From contig CM060731.1 in the NCBI GenBank assembly GCA_030704615.1, positions 56,774,756 through 56,838,755 on the forward strand: DNA of 64,000 bases. The letters run 5' to 3'. Below the pieces are notes generated by a model, which was not told the DNA's origin, made no database searches, and saw only the letters and a program-made list of their open reading frames with translations. Of the stretch, positions 46,101 to 57,218 are shown piece by piece; within the stretch, counting starts at the first letter, position 1; every line of letters begins with the position of its first letter. Both the position numbers and the translations under genes were made by a program. The DNA comes from Takakia lepidozioides. Taxonomy: Eukaryota > Streptophyta > Takakiopsida > Takakiales > Takakiaceae.

Positions 46101-46430
46101 CACACATAATATTGGACAGAAATGTGTTGGCTCTGGGTGCTTTTCGCAAGCCGGGTTCCACTTTAGAATGGACATTCACCCAAAACTGAGTGGGGTAGTC
46201 CTCCAAACTCTCCTCTCCCAGGACGAAGTCACCAACTCTATCCCAAGGTATGCAGGCCTTTTCAACATTCACTCGCACACCTATAAACCCATATTGTGTC
46301 TCACTCTTCCAATGGAGATCCTTCCTGTTGAAGGGTCCTGGTTTTGCTGTTTGCAAACATTGTCGAAGAGGTCGTATAAGCGGGCTTTCCGTGATCAGTA
46401 TATCATCGGGTTTTGCTTCCACGTCCATGC
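43073..46430 (-). mobile_element. MULE transposase with FLYWCH/WRKY-like and SWIM fingers, damaged
   Basis: Minus-strand exons give an N-terminal region (46428 to about 46080); a zinc-binding domain of FLYWCH/WRKY type (about 45500-45979: CPHKGPRRKK, CQCCFKVQQCYLAPDICVLT, NMEHTD); a helical linker (VVECLCRGLSVAQIMMEH); and the MULE core. The core has CDATFGTN (first acidic residue, about 45270), PLYTLMVFDEWLNGIPVAYI and FIVDDAKAEINAI (second, 44811-44975), LCLWHVRKAWVKQ (C-x2-H) and NASIEAYHGNLKARL (third), then a SWIM finger DWGCCTCPWAMKRNLCKHQV and a basic tail ending at 43073. Two TGA codons sit where CGA (Arg) is expected (near 45507 and 45322), and there is a frameshift near 43720. An intron at about 44336-44815 holds a GGACTG repeat tract. 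It is probably inactive. Confidence 0.8.
44360..44810. repeat. GGACTGCC/GGACTTG repeat tract inside the MULE intron
   Basis: About 450 bp of irregular repeats of AGTGGACTG, GCGGACTTGCCAG and GGACTTGGCAGC, lying between the exon ending in INAIR and the exon starting before LCLWHV. It has strong strand asymmetry and supports long spurious frames on both strands. Confidence 0.7.
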
Positions 46431-46559
46431 CCTATACAGTACAAAGGACACGCTTCTGAACATGCAAGAAACGCGCCGCAGTACAAGACACGATCGACAA
46501 CGTGCCAGGAGAATAGTGCGCACATTCGCGGCTGCTGGCAAGTGGCAGGCGGCAGGGAT

Positions 46560-46810
46560 GCAGGTTTGAATTGCAGCCCTAAAATGGAGGGCTCGGATGG
46601 GTTATGGGAATGGACGGTGGCGATCCTGCGCCGTCAGCGGATTGGATGGCAGGGGACTGGCCAGCGGACTGGCAGACTGCTGGGCAGCCGACTGGCCAGC
46701 AACGGACTGGCAGACTGGAGGGCAGCGGACTCATGGGCGGGGGACTGGCCGCGCGGCGGACGGGGGCGCGGGCGCGGTTGGGCGACCGCGCGCAGCGGCG
46801 GGCAGGGCTA
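46560..46810. repeat. GC-rich GGACTGGC repeat tract
   Basis: Repeats of GGACTGGCAGACTG, GGGCAGC and GCGGCGGACGGGGGCGCG, directly upstream of the MULE start. It is of the same word family as the intronic tract at 44360-44810 and could be part of the element's 5' region. Confidence 0.65.
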
Positions 46811-46997
46811 AACTCCCTTACCCACTGGCCATCCCAGGGCCTGCATTTCTTTGCTTGCCATTTCCTCTACAATGTTTCCCCTTTCCCCACCCTACTAAAG
46901 AGATAAAGGGAAGAAAAAAGAAAAAAGAAAATTGTACTAAGCAGATCACAGGAATCCGTACAGGGCAGAAAAGTGGGCAGACAAAAGAGTACCCACC

Positions 46998-49900
46998 TCA
47001 AGAGAGCATCTTGTAGTGGATTTTAGCAGGGCAGATCACCTCAATGCCCCCACTTTGTGTCTCATCCCACACTGCACTAGTTTGTGTACCTGGCTCCAAC
47101 ACTTCGACTATAATGCACACCTGGTTTCCACAGAAGCGATGAACTGCCAATGCTCTCACTATCTGTTTGGCATCCTCCTCCTTTGGAACCTGTAACAAGA
47201 GGTCGGTTATGTTGTGGCACTCTCCACGTTAGTATCCAACATATTATGGCAGACACACTTACAGAAATCTACAAACCAAGGCATAACTTGTACCCAAATT
47301 CATTCTTCTTATGGGAAGGTTTGTAAGAAAAGGTTGGCATAATCTATGCACAGGTTAGATATGAACATAAATATTTACACATTTCTATGGCCAAATCGAG
47401 AAATCAGAGGAGCCTCCTAAACCCCACCTACAATGGCCACTCCGAAAAATGGTGAGAAAGTGTCCGAATTCTAAAGCTGAAGGACAGCGTAGAGAAAATA
47501 TTGCAAACAAGATGAAAAACATACATCAGTTTCTTGGTCAGCCAACAAAAAGAAGGCTGAGGCTCGAGCGGCGAACACACTTTCTAGGTCTGATTGCCGC
47601 ACCGGTGACCCTTCTATAAACTCGACCAGCCCATTGTAGAGTGCAACTAGTTGGTTTAGTTCAAACCTGCCAACATACACCACCCTGCCTTTGTTAGATA
47701 TGTGTTACAGAGTCCAAGTTCGCAGAAAGCTATTCACCTGTTGGAGTACAATATCCCTCCATCTCTCAGCACAGAAGCTTTGTGCAATGATTTAGCTCTA
47801 GTATTTCACTTTCTTGTTCTACACTAGTGTCCACAAGCTCTTTAGGCTTTTGTTCTTCTCCCATAGACCTTTGGGGCTATAAAGTTTCGTTCCTATTTCT
47901 TCTTTTGTATTCTCTCTCCACATCGAATTACTAACCATCATGATGCATTAGTTTGCTTGATAAGGAAACTACGGATCTTCAACAAGTTGCATATCACCAT
48001 AACCATCTAAATGAATGGTTACTCTGAACAAAGTGATGTACAACTTACGAAGGGCTGAAAGGTGCTAAGATGGTGATGCGCAGTGGATATGTCTCCAGGT
48101 CTGTGGATGTACACATTATGTGACCATTACTTCCACTACGTCTGCCTAATACATAGGTGTATTAGGCAGTACAGTACGATTAACAAATATATGAGCACAG
48201 AGTTTTTCTTTTTTCCAAGGCACTTGCATACAATGTATGAGAAGTACTCCATTCATCAAATTGGATCACCAAGGCTACCATGAAGATTGCACTCGCACAC
48301 AAATTCCTACCAGACACACCCGTCAATATAGCTTAGAATGTTGTATCTTCACTGTGGGTGGGGTTGTAGAACTCAACAAGCCAGTCTTGCACAGCCTGAT
48401 ATGAAATGCTTCCACTCACAATGAGGTACCGTGAATCCTTCCTAGCACTAAACGATCCTCCATACGGCCTGCTCCACTGTGTACTTGCGGTTTTGGGGAA
48501 AAGAACGGCAAGTCATCGACAGGGTACACTTTTTCCAGACAAGGACTAAATAGAGTACAATTAAGTGGGATTCTTACCATGTAAACATCAAAAACATCAA
48601 AGTCTCTGCATCATACAAATCACCAGTTTGGGACTACCAGATTCTTGTCACCCTCCAAAAGGGTAATATAGAGGTCTTAAATACTTCTGGAGAGAAAGAA
48701 TCAACGAAAGAAACAAAGTCTGTAACATCCACGGAAAGCCCAACTGTTTAAAGGACATGACTGAAACAATTAAGCCGAAAATTTCAATTGCTGCCTCGAA
48801 TTGGATTTGCTGCAGTGGATCTCTAGCTTTATAGCTAAATACCTTGGGTGAGAGAGGGAGAGCAGGAAGGCTGATAGTCTCAAGGAGGATTGTATCCTGG
48901 AGGTTCCTGACCTCAAAAAGGAAGGCTAGGAATATTGCCCTTCTGGCTTTTAGTTTGCTGAGATGCTAAGTGAAGAGGTTTGGTACTGATCTCTGGTAAA
49001 GGAAAAAAAAAGAGCAGGTAGGTTCTAAGCTTGGAGATGGCCTGGCAAACATGACCCTTGGAGTCACTTTGCCCTTGAAAGACAAGAAACATCTTGTAAT
49101 AACAGGAAGGTGAGAGCCAGTAAGAGCCTGAGTTCCAGCGGGTCCTATTTGGTCGTAATTCATAATTTACTATAAAAATAATCATCTACTAAAACAAGAA
49201 ATCTGTTAGAAAAAATCAAGAGACGAGAAAAAGCTCCAGTGTTGAGGGTTTCAGTTCAGATCATTTTTTGTGGTTGTTTTCCACTGTCACCCACAAAGAG
49301 GAAAAAGAAACAAAGAGGAAAACCCCAGAAAGAGGAGACAGATCTTGGCCAACTCCCAGTGTTTTTGGAACCATACTTGGTCGGCCACACTTGGAAAACA
49401 CTGTAGAGGTTTGGAACAGGTAAAAAGGGAGAATAAAAGCAGGAGAGCAAGAGTAGCTGGAAGCATCACCTCCGAGATGCAAGATAAGTGATACGACGAA
49501 TTTGAATGGGAAGAATAACAAGTGCAGCAATGATTGTGATAATGCAGATCAGCCTTCCCAACTCTGTTTTGGGTGTGATGTCCCCATAGCCAACTGTAGA
49601 TATCTGCCAAAACATCCTAGTTCATCTTATCAAGGTCTGGAGAAGCCACACATGAACATCAAACAAAGACAACAGTAATAATGAATTACCAATGGAATTA
49701 TCAGATCAGCAAATTCAGTCGAAAGAAATTCCTGCCCTCTTGAATTTTTCCCGGCACACAGAATCGCATCTGCGAATATTTTACTGTAATAGAGAGCCGG
49801 TCCCAAGTCTTTCCACAATTCACATTGGTGCATTCCCTTACAACTCAATGAGGTGACCATCCATACCCAATTTTAATTCTGATGTATGTGTTCACCTGCT

Positions 49901-52060
49901 TTCTCCTATTGTCTGTTCTACATGTCTCAAAGTTGTATCAAGACCTGTCAATTGCCAGAAGTGAACACGCACTGTTATCATTATTGACAATCCCATCTAA
50001 CCAAGAGAGGTCAGAATAGGCATGTACTCACCGTGACAATAATATAGTAAAATGAATCCCAAAAGTTGATACAGCCACTGTAAGAACACTTTTCTCGTAA
50101 ATGTTTTGGAGCGGCTTCATACTCCACCCACTGGATAATGCCTGCATCCAGAAAAACTGCACACACCAGAGAATACTTAAGATTGCATCAATTGGACAGC
50201 AAAAGCATTGCAAGAGTTCAATGTCCGACTCTTCAAGCTTTTTCTAGTGAGCACTCCACTGATAGGGCAGTCCCAGTGTTAGAGAACCCCCAGGAGTTCC
50301 AGCTCACATACAACCTTGGAAGTTTAGGACAGAAGAGAGTTGCCTAGTTTACTGTATTAATGGAAGTAAAGAGTTGGTTAATCTTGAGCAATTGACCTGG
50401 TTGTTCACAGGCTGTCTATCCGGTGGAACTGGAGGTGGACTTAGCGAGAACTAAGGTTAAGCACACTTACCAACTCCAAAGGTTGAAACTACCAACAATA
50501 TAATTTGTTGGGCTACCGTGCTTCCAACGACTCCTATCAAAGAGAATATCCTGTACACACATTCATGTCAAGGTCAAATGCTGCACCACCCATTAACTAA
50601 TGCCCTTATGACATGGAAACTCCCTGGGGTAGACCGCATAGTAACTTTGCTCTTGACATTCGACCACTGCACACATCTTCAGCTGAAGTAAAATCAGAAA
50701 AAGAACTTTCAGACAAGTATTTGGACTTCTGTCACAAGTGTCCTGCCGCTCTCACCGTGGAACTACAACAGAAAGCCTAACTGACAAAAGTCATACTTAG
50801 GATGAGATACTAACATAAACCACCATATATAGAGAGAGAAGGCCATAGAAACACTACAATGGATATTGTTTAGTCACACAAGTAGTCGTAAAGATAGAGA
50901 CTGAGGGTTCTACCTAACAATACGCAAAAATTGCAAAAGTCGAAGGATACTTCCGCCGTTCAATGTACTCCTGGAGCAATCAGACTATCAGACAGCTTAC
51001 TTCAGTTGATGCACCACACCCCCGAATTGGGACAGCATAAATCCTAAAGAGGCAGCACAGACATTGAGGTGCAAGGGTGATAAAAAGGCCAGGAGGTAGC
51101 ATGGAGCCTAGAACTTCTTGACGTGAGGTTCTGTAAGTAATTACCTGACTCTACCATTTTGTTTTACGCTTTAACTTTGTCTTTCCTCATTGAGGTTAAG
51201 GGTTACTAAGTGCTGGCTGAGATAGTCAGCTGTGACATAATGAAGTCTCATTGTCAGGGACGTGCAACACTGACAGTCACTGATGTGTGGGGCAAGACTG
51301 AGAATACACGTACAATCCTTGGTTCAAGAGGGGCTGTCTTACAGAGGAGATGATGTATTCAAGACCGCTAAGCAGAAATACATACTTGAATAGAAAGATG
51401 ATGGGCAGGGCACTCAATAAATCAATTAAACCCCGAAAAGAAAGTACATAGTGTAATCGCACTGGTTCACTGTACAGGCAGATCAAAAGCTGATAAGTAA
51501 GGATCTAATTGTACAAACCCGGATGATGCAGGAACTTAGCGCAAGACCTTGTAAGTGCAAACCAAACCTAAATGCAACTTTGAACTACATGGGTGGCATG
51601 CCAGAGTCTTCATGGACAGTCTGCAGTGAACGATTTCATTCAGTCAGTAGTTGCATGTAACATTAAAACATAACTAAGTCAGTTGTTACCAGCTTAAATC
51701 ATTCTTGCTCATTGTTTCATTTGAAGAGCTATGTACAGTTACTAACAATCATTGAAGTTGGATTATTCCAATTGCACTGTCATTATTTCAGACTTGTGCA
51801 GGTGTGTTCACATCATGGAGCATAGTCTAGCTCCACCCTCAACTTGAACTTCGCAAAGGTGTGAAAACTCCCTAGCTCACTTGTTTTGGCAACGACCAGC
51901 ACTTGCATGCTATCAGTTCAAGCCCCATACGCATATACATGTTATCAATCCCACCGATCTGCCTGAATCCTGATACATGACTCTGGAGAGTGCTTCTTCA
52001 ACTAAACTTGGGAAAGTCAAAGCTGGGCACAAGGTCTCACCTAAAAACTCGCAGCATGTA
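46998..52060 (-). CDS. BK/Slo-type K+ channel, S2 to RCK1 exons (5' block)
   Basis: Phase-consistent minus-strand exons: about 52036-52057 (YMLRVF, S2 end), 51386-51469 (LSFRGLIDLLSALPIIFLF, S3), 50914-50970 (STLNGGSILRLLQFLRIVR, S4-like), 50471-50550 (S5), 50032-50141 (pore turret, INFWDSFYYIIVT), 49470-49603 (ISTVGYGDITPKTELGRL, selectivity filter and S6), 48353-48468 (PYGGSFSARKDSRYLIVSG, first RCK strand), 48049-48100 (RITILAPFSPS), about 47738-47764, 47525-47666 (VEFIEGSPVRQSDLE, ASAFFLLADQETD) and 47189 to about 47000 (EEDAKQIVRALAVHRF, ICPAKIHYKMLS). The S4-like segment has three Arg. Membrane pores of this type pass K+, and the RCK ring senses Ca2+ or other ions. The last exon meets TGA just before a GAG|GTGGGT donor, where Arg (CGA) is expected, so the gene may be dead. 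S0/S1 exons were not found, and the RCK2 end lies at 21.8-22.8 kb. Confidence 0.8.
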
Positions 52061-52199
52061 ATCTGCAACGAATACAATACTTACAAAGTTCTGAGTCTGC
52101 CCCACCCACTCATGTCCCTCGTTGTTTCTCCATTTTTTATTTTGTTTGTTATCCTTCTAACACACACCAAGTTCTCTAGCGACTGTAAGTCTTCCATAT

Positions 52200-52560
52200 T
52201 TGTTTCTCCAATAGTGTTCTTAAACCCAAACCGAAAACCCTACCTTTCCCATCACCCCTAAACCATTAATCTTACCATAAACCAATAACTTTAGTGTACT
52301 ACCCAGTTACACTCCAAACCTTATTGTACTACCATGTTACCTCTTCTCAATGTTTCATGCTCTTTTAATATTTTCTTTGTCGGATAAGGTATGATAGAAT
52401 GATTACAGGGATATCAAATTCCTCAACCATTTCTTAATTCTACCGAGTGTGAGTCCAGATCCATATTTGTTTGTCTTTTTATACCCTAAACCCTTACCCT
52501 TACTGTAAACCCAAACCTTATTACACTTCTCTCTAGTTACACCCCAAACCTTATTGTACT
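52200..52560 (+). repeat. Degenerate telomere-like C-rich sequence
   Basis: CCCTAAACC, CCCTAAACCCTTACCCTTAC and AAACCCAAACC occur at about 52253-52262, 52485-52505 and 52509-52521, with an internal near-duplication of TTACACTCC/CCAAACCTTATTGTACTACC. The plant telomere repeat is CCCTAAA on this strand. The pieces are scattered and diverged, so they are interstitial telomere-like DNA rather than an active telomere. Confidence 0.55.
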
Positions 52561-54001
52561 ACCCTAGTACCTCTTCCGAATGTTTCATGCTATTCTAATA
52601 TTTTACTGCCCTTGTCACATCCAAAACATGATTCATTCCAATGGCGTGGTATGTGAACATTGTGCTTGATATGAAGATTCAATCAATAAAATTACTAGCA
52701 AGTTGTATCGAGTATGATAGAGTAGGAGTCTGGCCCATGTTCGATGCGACCTATTTGTTTATCGTGATCCTGCAATGGAATATTACTTTATTCGACTTCC
52801 AAGTGGACGTTCAATGAATTGTTCAATACTACTACTTCACATTGAGCATTTCAATGTCAAATGGACCTCTTATATGACACAACAAATATGACATCACCTG
52901 AAATTTCACAAAGTTCAATCACACATTACACCATGATATTATTAATATTTCCATTAAGTTTAATGCAAATATATATTAAGTTTAGTCCGGATTTAAGCCA
53001 AAAGTCCAGAATTAATTAAAATTGTGTTTGGGGCTCGTAAGAAGGAAGAAACCCGCATCGGTATGCATCTTCACCAAATAGATTGCGAGCTTGGACATCA
53101 AGACGGGGCTGCAAGATTCATGATATGAAATGCATCAATACTCAATTCACAAACGCGAGGTTTCATTAAATATAGTACTTTTAATTGAGGAGTACGTGAG
53201 AAGGTATGGGGATGACTTACCTTTGCTGCATCAGCAATCTTGTACAAGCGGTAATGTTTTTGCACAACATGGGGTCGCCGCATCATCGGTCTAGTGCATC
53301 CAACCGGTAGTTATGCCCAACACCAACTACACCAATACTCAATCTTGGGGAGGCGGTCCAGGCGGGGTTTCCCCGGGGCTCGTGCCTCTGGACTCGGCGA
53401 CCTACGACCTCGGGGTGGTGGCCGTGGGGCAAGGGTGGACATGGCAATGCCGCCTAACTCGCCGACGAGGCAAACGTGCTGTCTTGCCCTCAGTAGGTGG
53501 TTGTGGCACAGCCAGTACGGCCGGCAACGAATCCTCAAGCGTGACACGTCGATAAACACGCAACATGACCTAGCACGAGAGAGAGGTAGAGGAATTATTG
53601 CATCTTGACTATGAAAACTTAATTAACCGTATTCCCCCCCCCCTCCCCCCCCTTCGGCGCCGGAAAAAAAACCCCAAATAAGTAAACCCTATCCTCCCAA
53701 GTGTAACCTCCACTGGAGTTACGTTTCTCCCAACCGTATTGTGACCCATTGTAACCTCTGGTGGAATTACACTCCCAACCCTAGGAAAACCTTTAAAAAA
53801 AAAACCTAAAAACGTAAAGCCGTATGTCCCCACCCCGAAAGAAGAAAAACCCTAAAAACAAAACTATATTGCAGCTAATCCTAAACTAACTATATTATAA
53901 GTAACCCTTAAAACCCTAAGAACCAAAGACCCAAAAATCCAAATAATCCCTGCAAAACCCCATAAACCAAAAACCCAAAAAACAAAAATAAAAAATAAAA
54001 A
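52561..54001. other. Region between the channel and the Penelope-like element
   Basis: AT-rich to about 53220. A minus-strand frame at 53222-53286 (HVVQKHYRLYKIADAAK) ends at a consensus AAG|GTAAGT donor and may be an unassigned exon. A GC-rich patch (53330-53560) has no recognised product. From 53630 to 54000 there are C-runs and CCCTAAA-like words (AACCCTAAAAAC, CCTTAAAACCCTAAG). Confidence 0.4.
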
Positions 54002-55288
54002 ATGAGGGGCCGCTTGAACTCACTTCTGCGCCAGAGCTGCGACTTAACTGCGACTGCCGTGCGACGTCCCCTGGAGGCAGCGACGTCCGTGCGATTCCCC
54101 AACGTCGCAGTGGCTTCTCTTCCTGCCAAGATGACCGCCTTTCTCTCTCTCCCTTTCGCGAAGGCACCTGATCGGCGCCGAGGTTTTCCGACAGGGTATC
54201 GTCCCGTGGATTCCATACCGTGGAAAGAACTTTGGTCCAGGTTGGAAATGCTAGCTTGCCATCCAATCTACAGGTTTGCAATCTCCACCAAAGAATGGAA
54301 TTATATCCGCCAATGCCCTCGGTCGTCCAAGGATTTTCGAGCTCGTGCTTTGTACTTCATTCCGAAGGTGCACAAACTGGTGCTTGTTGGAAGACCCATT
54401 TGTTCCTACAACAACTACATCTTCAAGCATGCTTCAATTTGGCTCCATCACCAACTCCTTCCGACACTTCTCAAGGAACCCACTCATTTGGTTGATTCTC
54501 TCACGCTTCTTCGAGAGGTTTCCCAACTTGAGGTCCCCTCGCACACTCTTCTTTTTACGTTTGACGTGGAATCTCTGTATCCCAGCATCATCACTAAGCT
54601 CGGCTTATATGAGCTCGAATGTGCTATTAGAGGTAATTTCACCAAACACAAAAAAGAACTGATCATGACCCTCGCTGGATTAGACTTGAAACACCATTAT
54701 CTTCAGTTCAATGGTAGTTTTTGGCACCAAACTCGCGGTGATGGGGAGCAACTTTGCAGTTGTTTCTGCTTGTTTGTTCCTTTGTTGGTTGGAGATGTAC
54801 ATGGAGTACGTATGCCCATCGGAGCAAGAACTGTTTTACCTTAAGCGTTGTATTGACGACGACTTTGGCATCTGGTTAGCTCCGAAAAGAGTCTCCGGTC
54901 TTGGTTACGAAACTACGGTTCCATGTTTGATGGCATCAAAATCACGACTGCCATAAGCCCGACATCCGCCGACATCTTGGATATCACCTTCTTCAAAGGA
55001 GACTACTTCATCCAAACTCGACGGCTTTCTACTAGATGTCATCAAAAGGCCTAGAACAAGTATCAATACTTGCCTTGGTCCTCGTGGCATCCACATCATC
55101 AAAATAAAGCTTTCATCATCGGCGAGCTCCAACGATACGTAATACGAGAAAACACCATCCAAGGGTTCAACCATTTGCAACTTTTGTTTTACAAACGTCT
55201 TCGAGCCCGAGGTTATTCGGCGGCGTTCATCTGGAGTTGTTTCACCAAGATCTCATACGACCTCAGATCCGCTCTACTCGACCAATAG
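54002..55288 (+). mobile_element. Penelope-like retroelement (PLE) reverse transcriptase, frameshifted
   Basis: The frame from 54002 has the Penelope signature ALYFIPKVHK...GRPICS, motif A FTFDVESLYPSI and, after a frame break near 54735, VMGSNFAVVSACLFLCWLE and the active-site CIDDDFGIW. Past further breaks come LDITFFKGDYF, SSWHPHHQNKAFI, a conserved Arg region and RLRARGYSAAFIWSC, ending at 55288. Linker and thumb order match Penelope RTs rather than LINE, LTR or group II enzymes. No GIY-YIG endonuclease is visible after the RT, which fits endonuclease-deficient PLEs that prime on telomeric ends, a group reported from rotifers, fungi and some plants. Several frameshifts mean this copy is dead. 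The start is uncertain because upstream conserved RT blocks are only partly visible. Confidence 0.75.
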
Positions 55289-55375
55289 ACGCAACGCGCA
55301 GTTGAGGGTAAACGGGCCCCCTTGTTCTTAAGCTCGACTACTATTCGTACATTTGAGCTTTAAACTTGGGGGCCA

Positions 55376-55387
55376 CCCTAAACCCTA
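55376..55387 (+). repeat. Telomere-like CCCTAAACCCTA after the PLE
   Basis: Almost two units of the plant telomeric C-strand repeat lie 88 bases after the PLE stop, on its coding strand. In endonuclease-less PLEs the RNA 3' end carries C-rich telomeric sequence that can pair with the G overhang, and this position and orientation would suit that. Confidence 0.6.
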
Positions 55388-55399
55388 GACTCTACGAGT

Positions 55400-57215
55400 T
55401 GCTTCAGCAAGTCCCGGAGCTTCGGTTTCTTCCTCGAGCGATGATTTGTTGGAGGAATCTGCGAAAGCTGAGTTCATTCCTAGTTAAATCTAGAATGATA
55501 GGATGATTTTGTAGTGCAAATGTCCCTAGCATTATTAATTTTTGTCTCTTTGATAGCCCTAGCATTGATGTTAAAGTCAAATGGTTCCAAACCATAGACT
55601 AATTAATGGAGTCTTGACTTGGAGGCTAAATTGGTGCTTTATCATATCCATATAGATAGATTTTTTTTTTTTTTTCCCCTTTAGTTATTTTATTGTATTA
55701 ACATGCTAAATGCTTCAATATTGTGTGTATGGTTTATCTTATACAATCTTTGCAAAATGCTAAATAACAAGAAAAAAATCTCTTTTCACAAAAAAAAAAA
55801 TCCTAGATATTTATCACATGAAACTTTAATTTAATCTACCAAATTATGTAATCACTATTATCTTTAGATTCGAATATTTGATATATTTGAATAAATACTT
55901 CATACAAAATTCAAGAAATGCATTTTCTTTGACTATTGACTCATAAATCAGTTGTTAGAGTTTTTAAACTACATAGTCACATAGTGATATATTTTATGGT
56001 ATATCATTGGTCATTAAGAACAATTCATATAATATTTTTGAATTAAACAAGTGATGACGCCTTCCTAAGGCAAGGTATCTTTTACTGCAGTCCCAATTTT
56101 GTATATTAAATATTTGAATATTTTTTGTTATTATTAAATCAGGACTGCTAGCCAATTTTGTAATCAGGGTGGAGCCCTAACGCGACTAGCCGCTTGTTTT
56201 TCATGCGACTGGGATCATATATCCCCTTCTTTAATTCCTGGACCATCCTCTAATGAATAGGGCCCCAACAAACTTGAGAGGCATTATTCCTATATGCTTA
56301 CTATATGCATGCCAGTAAAGAAAAATCCCAACCCTTTTCGCATCGTACCACAACTCGCTCCTTGTGATGACTATGCCCTCGCCAAAGGAGAGCAGTAAGT
56401 ATATCTTCCTCTCATTATTCACATAAATATCCCTTGGTTGGGTGTAATTTTATTTGATATTAATTCAACCAACATGACAGACCAAAAGCTCCGGTTTTGG
56501 GATGTTGGATGGTTACTTGGAAGTAAGAGAAAAAGACCTCACTTTTCTTGAAGGGGATATCAGGAAAGTTTTTTGGCTTGTTTGAGATTGGCAGCTCAAG
56601 TAGTTACACTGGGAGTTGCACCAGCGATAGGCACCTGCGTCGGTGGACACAAGCGACACCGGCGGTATCGCTTATTGTGAGGGAGTCAAGCGGCATCAAT
56701 CAATAACAACAGACCCAAATACCCTTACAATCACTATGCAAAACGTTCAAGCAGCCACCATGGGATTGGATCTTGGTGGGTTAAGGATAGCTTTTGACAA
56801 TATTCATGCAAGTCCGTCAAGGGTTCCATCCAAAGCCACACCACAAGAAACAAACAAATTTAAGATGCTGAACAAACTTGTGCACAGGGCTGCCCCTCTA
56901 ATCAAGCTCATCAAAATTCGTATCACTTCCATCTTCAAGCTTTGGAGAAGCTCCACCACCCAAACCCAGAATTCGGACAGCACTCCGATTTCCATCTACT
57001 GTCACCAAAGTCAGTCCAATATCACCCCTTCAGTCAAGTGCAATTATGGGCTGACTTCCCACCTATGCCAGGTAGACCCCACTATCATTTCCCATGGATA
57101 TGCCACAGGAAATGCACTCAACCGTACATCATGGTCAATACTCTCAGGAAATGGTGGATGATCTGAGTAGCTACACAGATCACTGAAGACACTCGCATCT
57201 TTCCAAGAAAACATC
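55400..57215. other. AT-rich intergenic DNA
   Basis: Mostly AT-rich, with T and A runs at 55660-55678 and 55790-55800. An open frame at 56643-57161 has no recognised domain and is probably chance. I see no mobile element or RNA gene. Confidence 0.45.
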
Positions 57216-57218
57216 CTT

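Noticed and set aside
46998-52060. CASTOR/POLLUX or cyclic-nucleotide-gated channel as the identity
   Set aside because: TVGYGD plus YGGS.SA, the VEF..GSP..Q.DL strand and AEDA-like KEEDAKQIVRAL fit BK/Slo RCK channels better. CNGCs lack RCK domains and CASTOR-type channels have a different filter.
54002-55288. LINE or group II intron reverse transcriptase
   Set aside because: IPKVHK, the HPxHxKxxI block and RARGY after the DD motif are Penelope-type, and no zinc knuckle or maturase region is present.
56643-57161. 172-residue plus-strand frame
   Set aside because: No domain, mixed low-complexity composition, AT-rich surroundings and no splice or promoter support.
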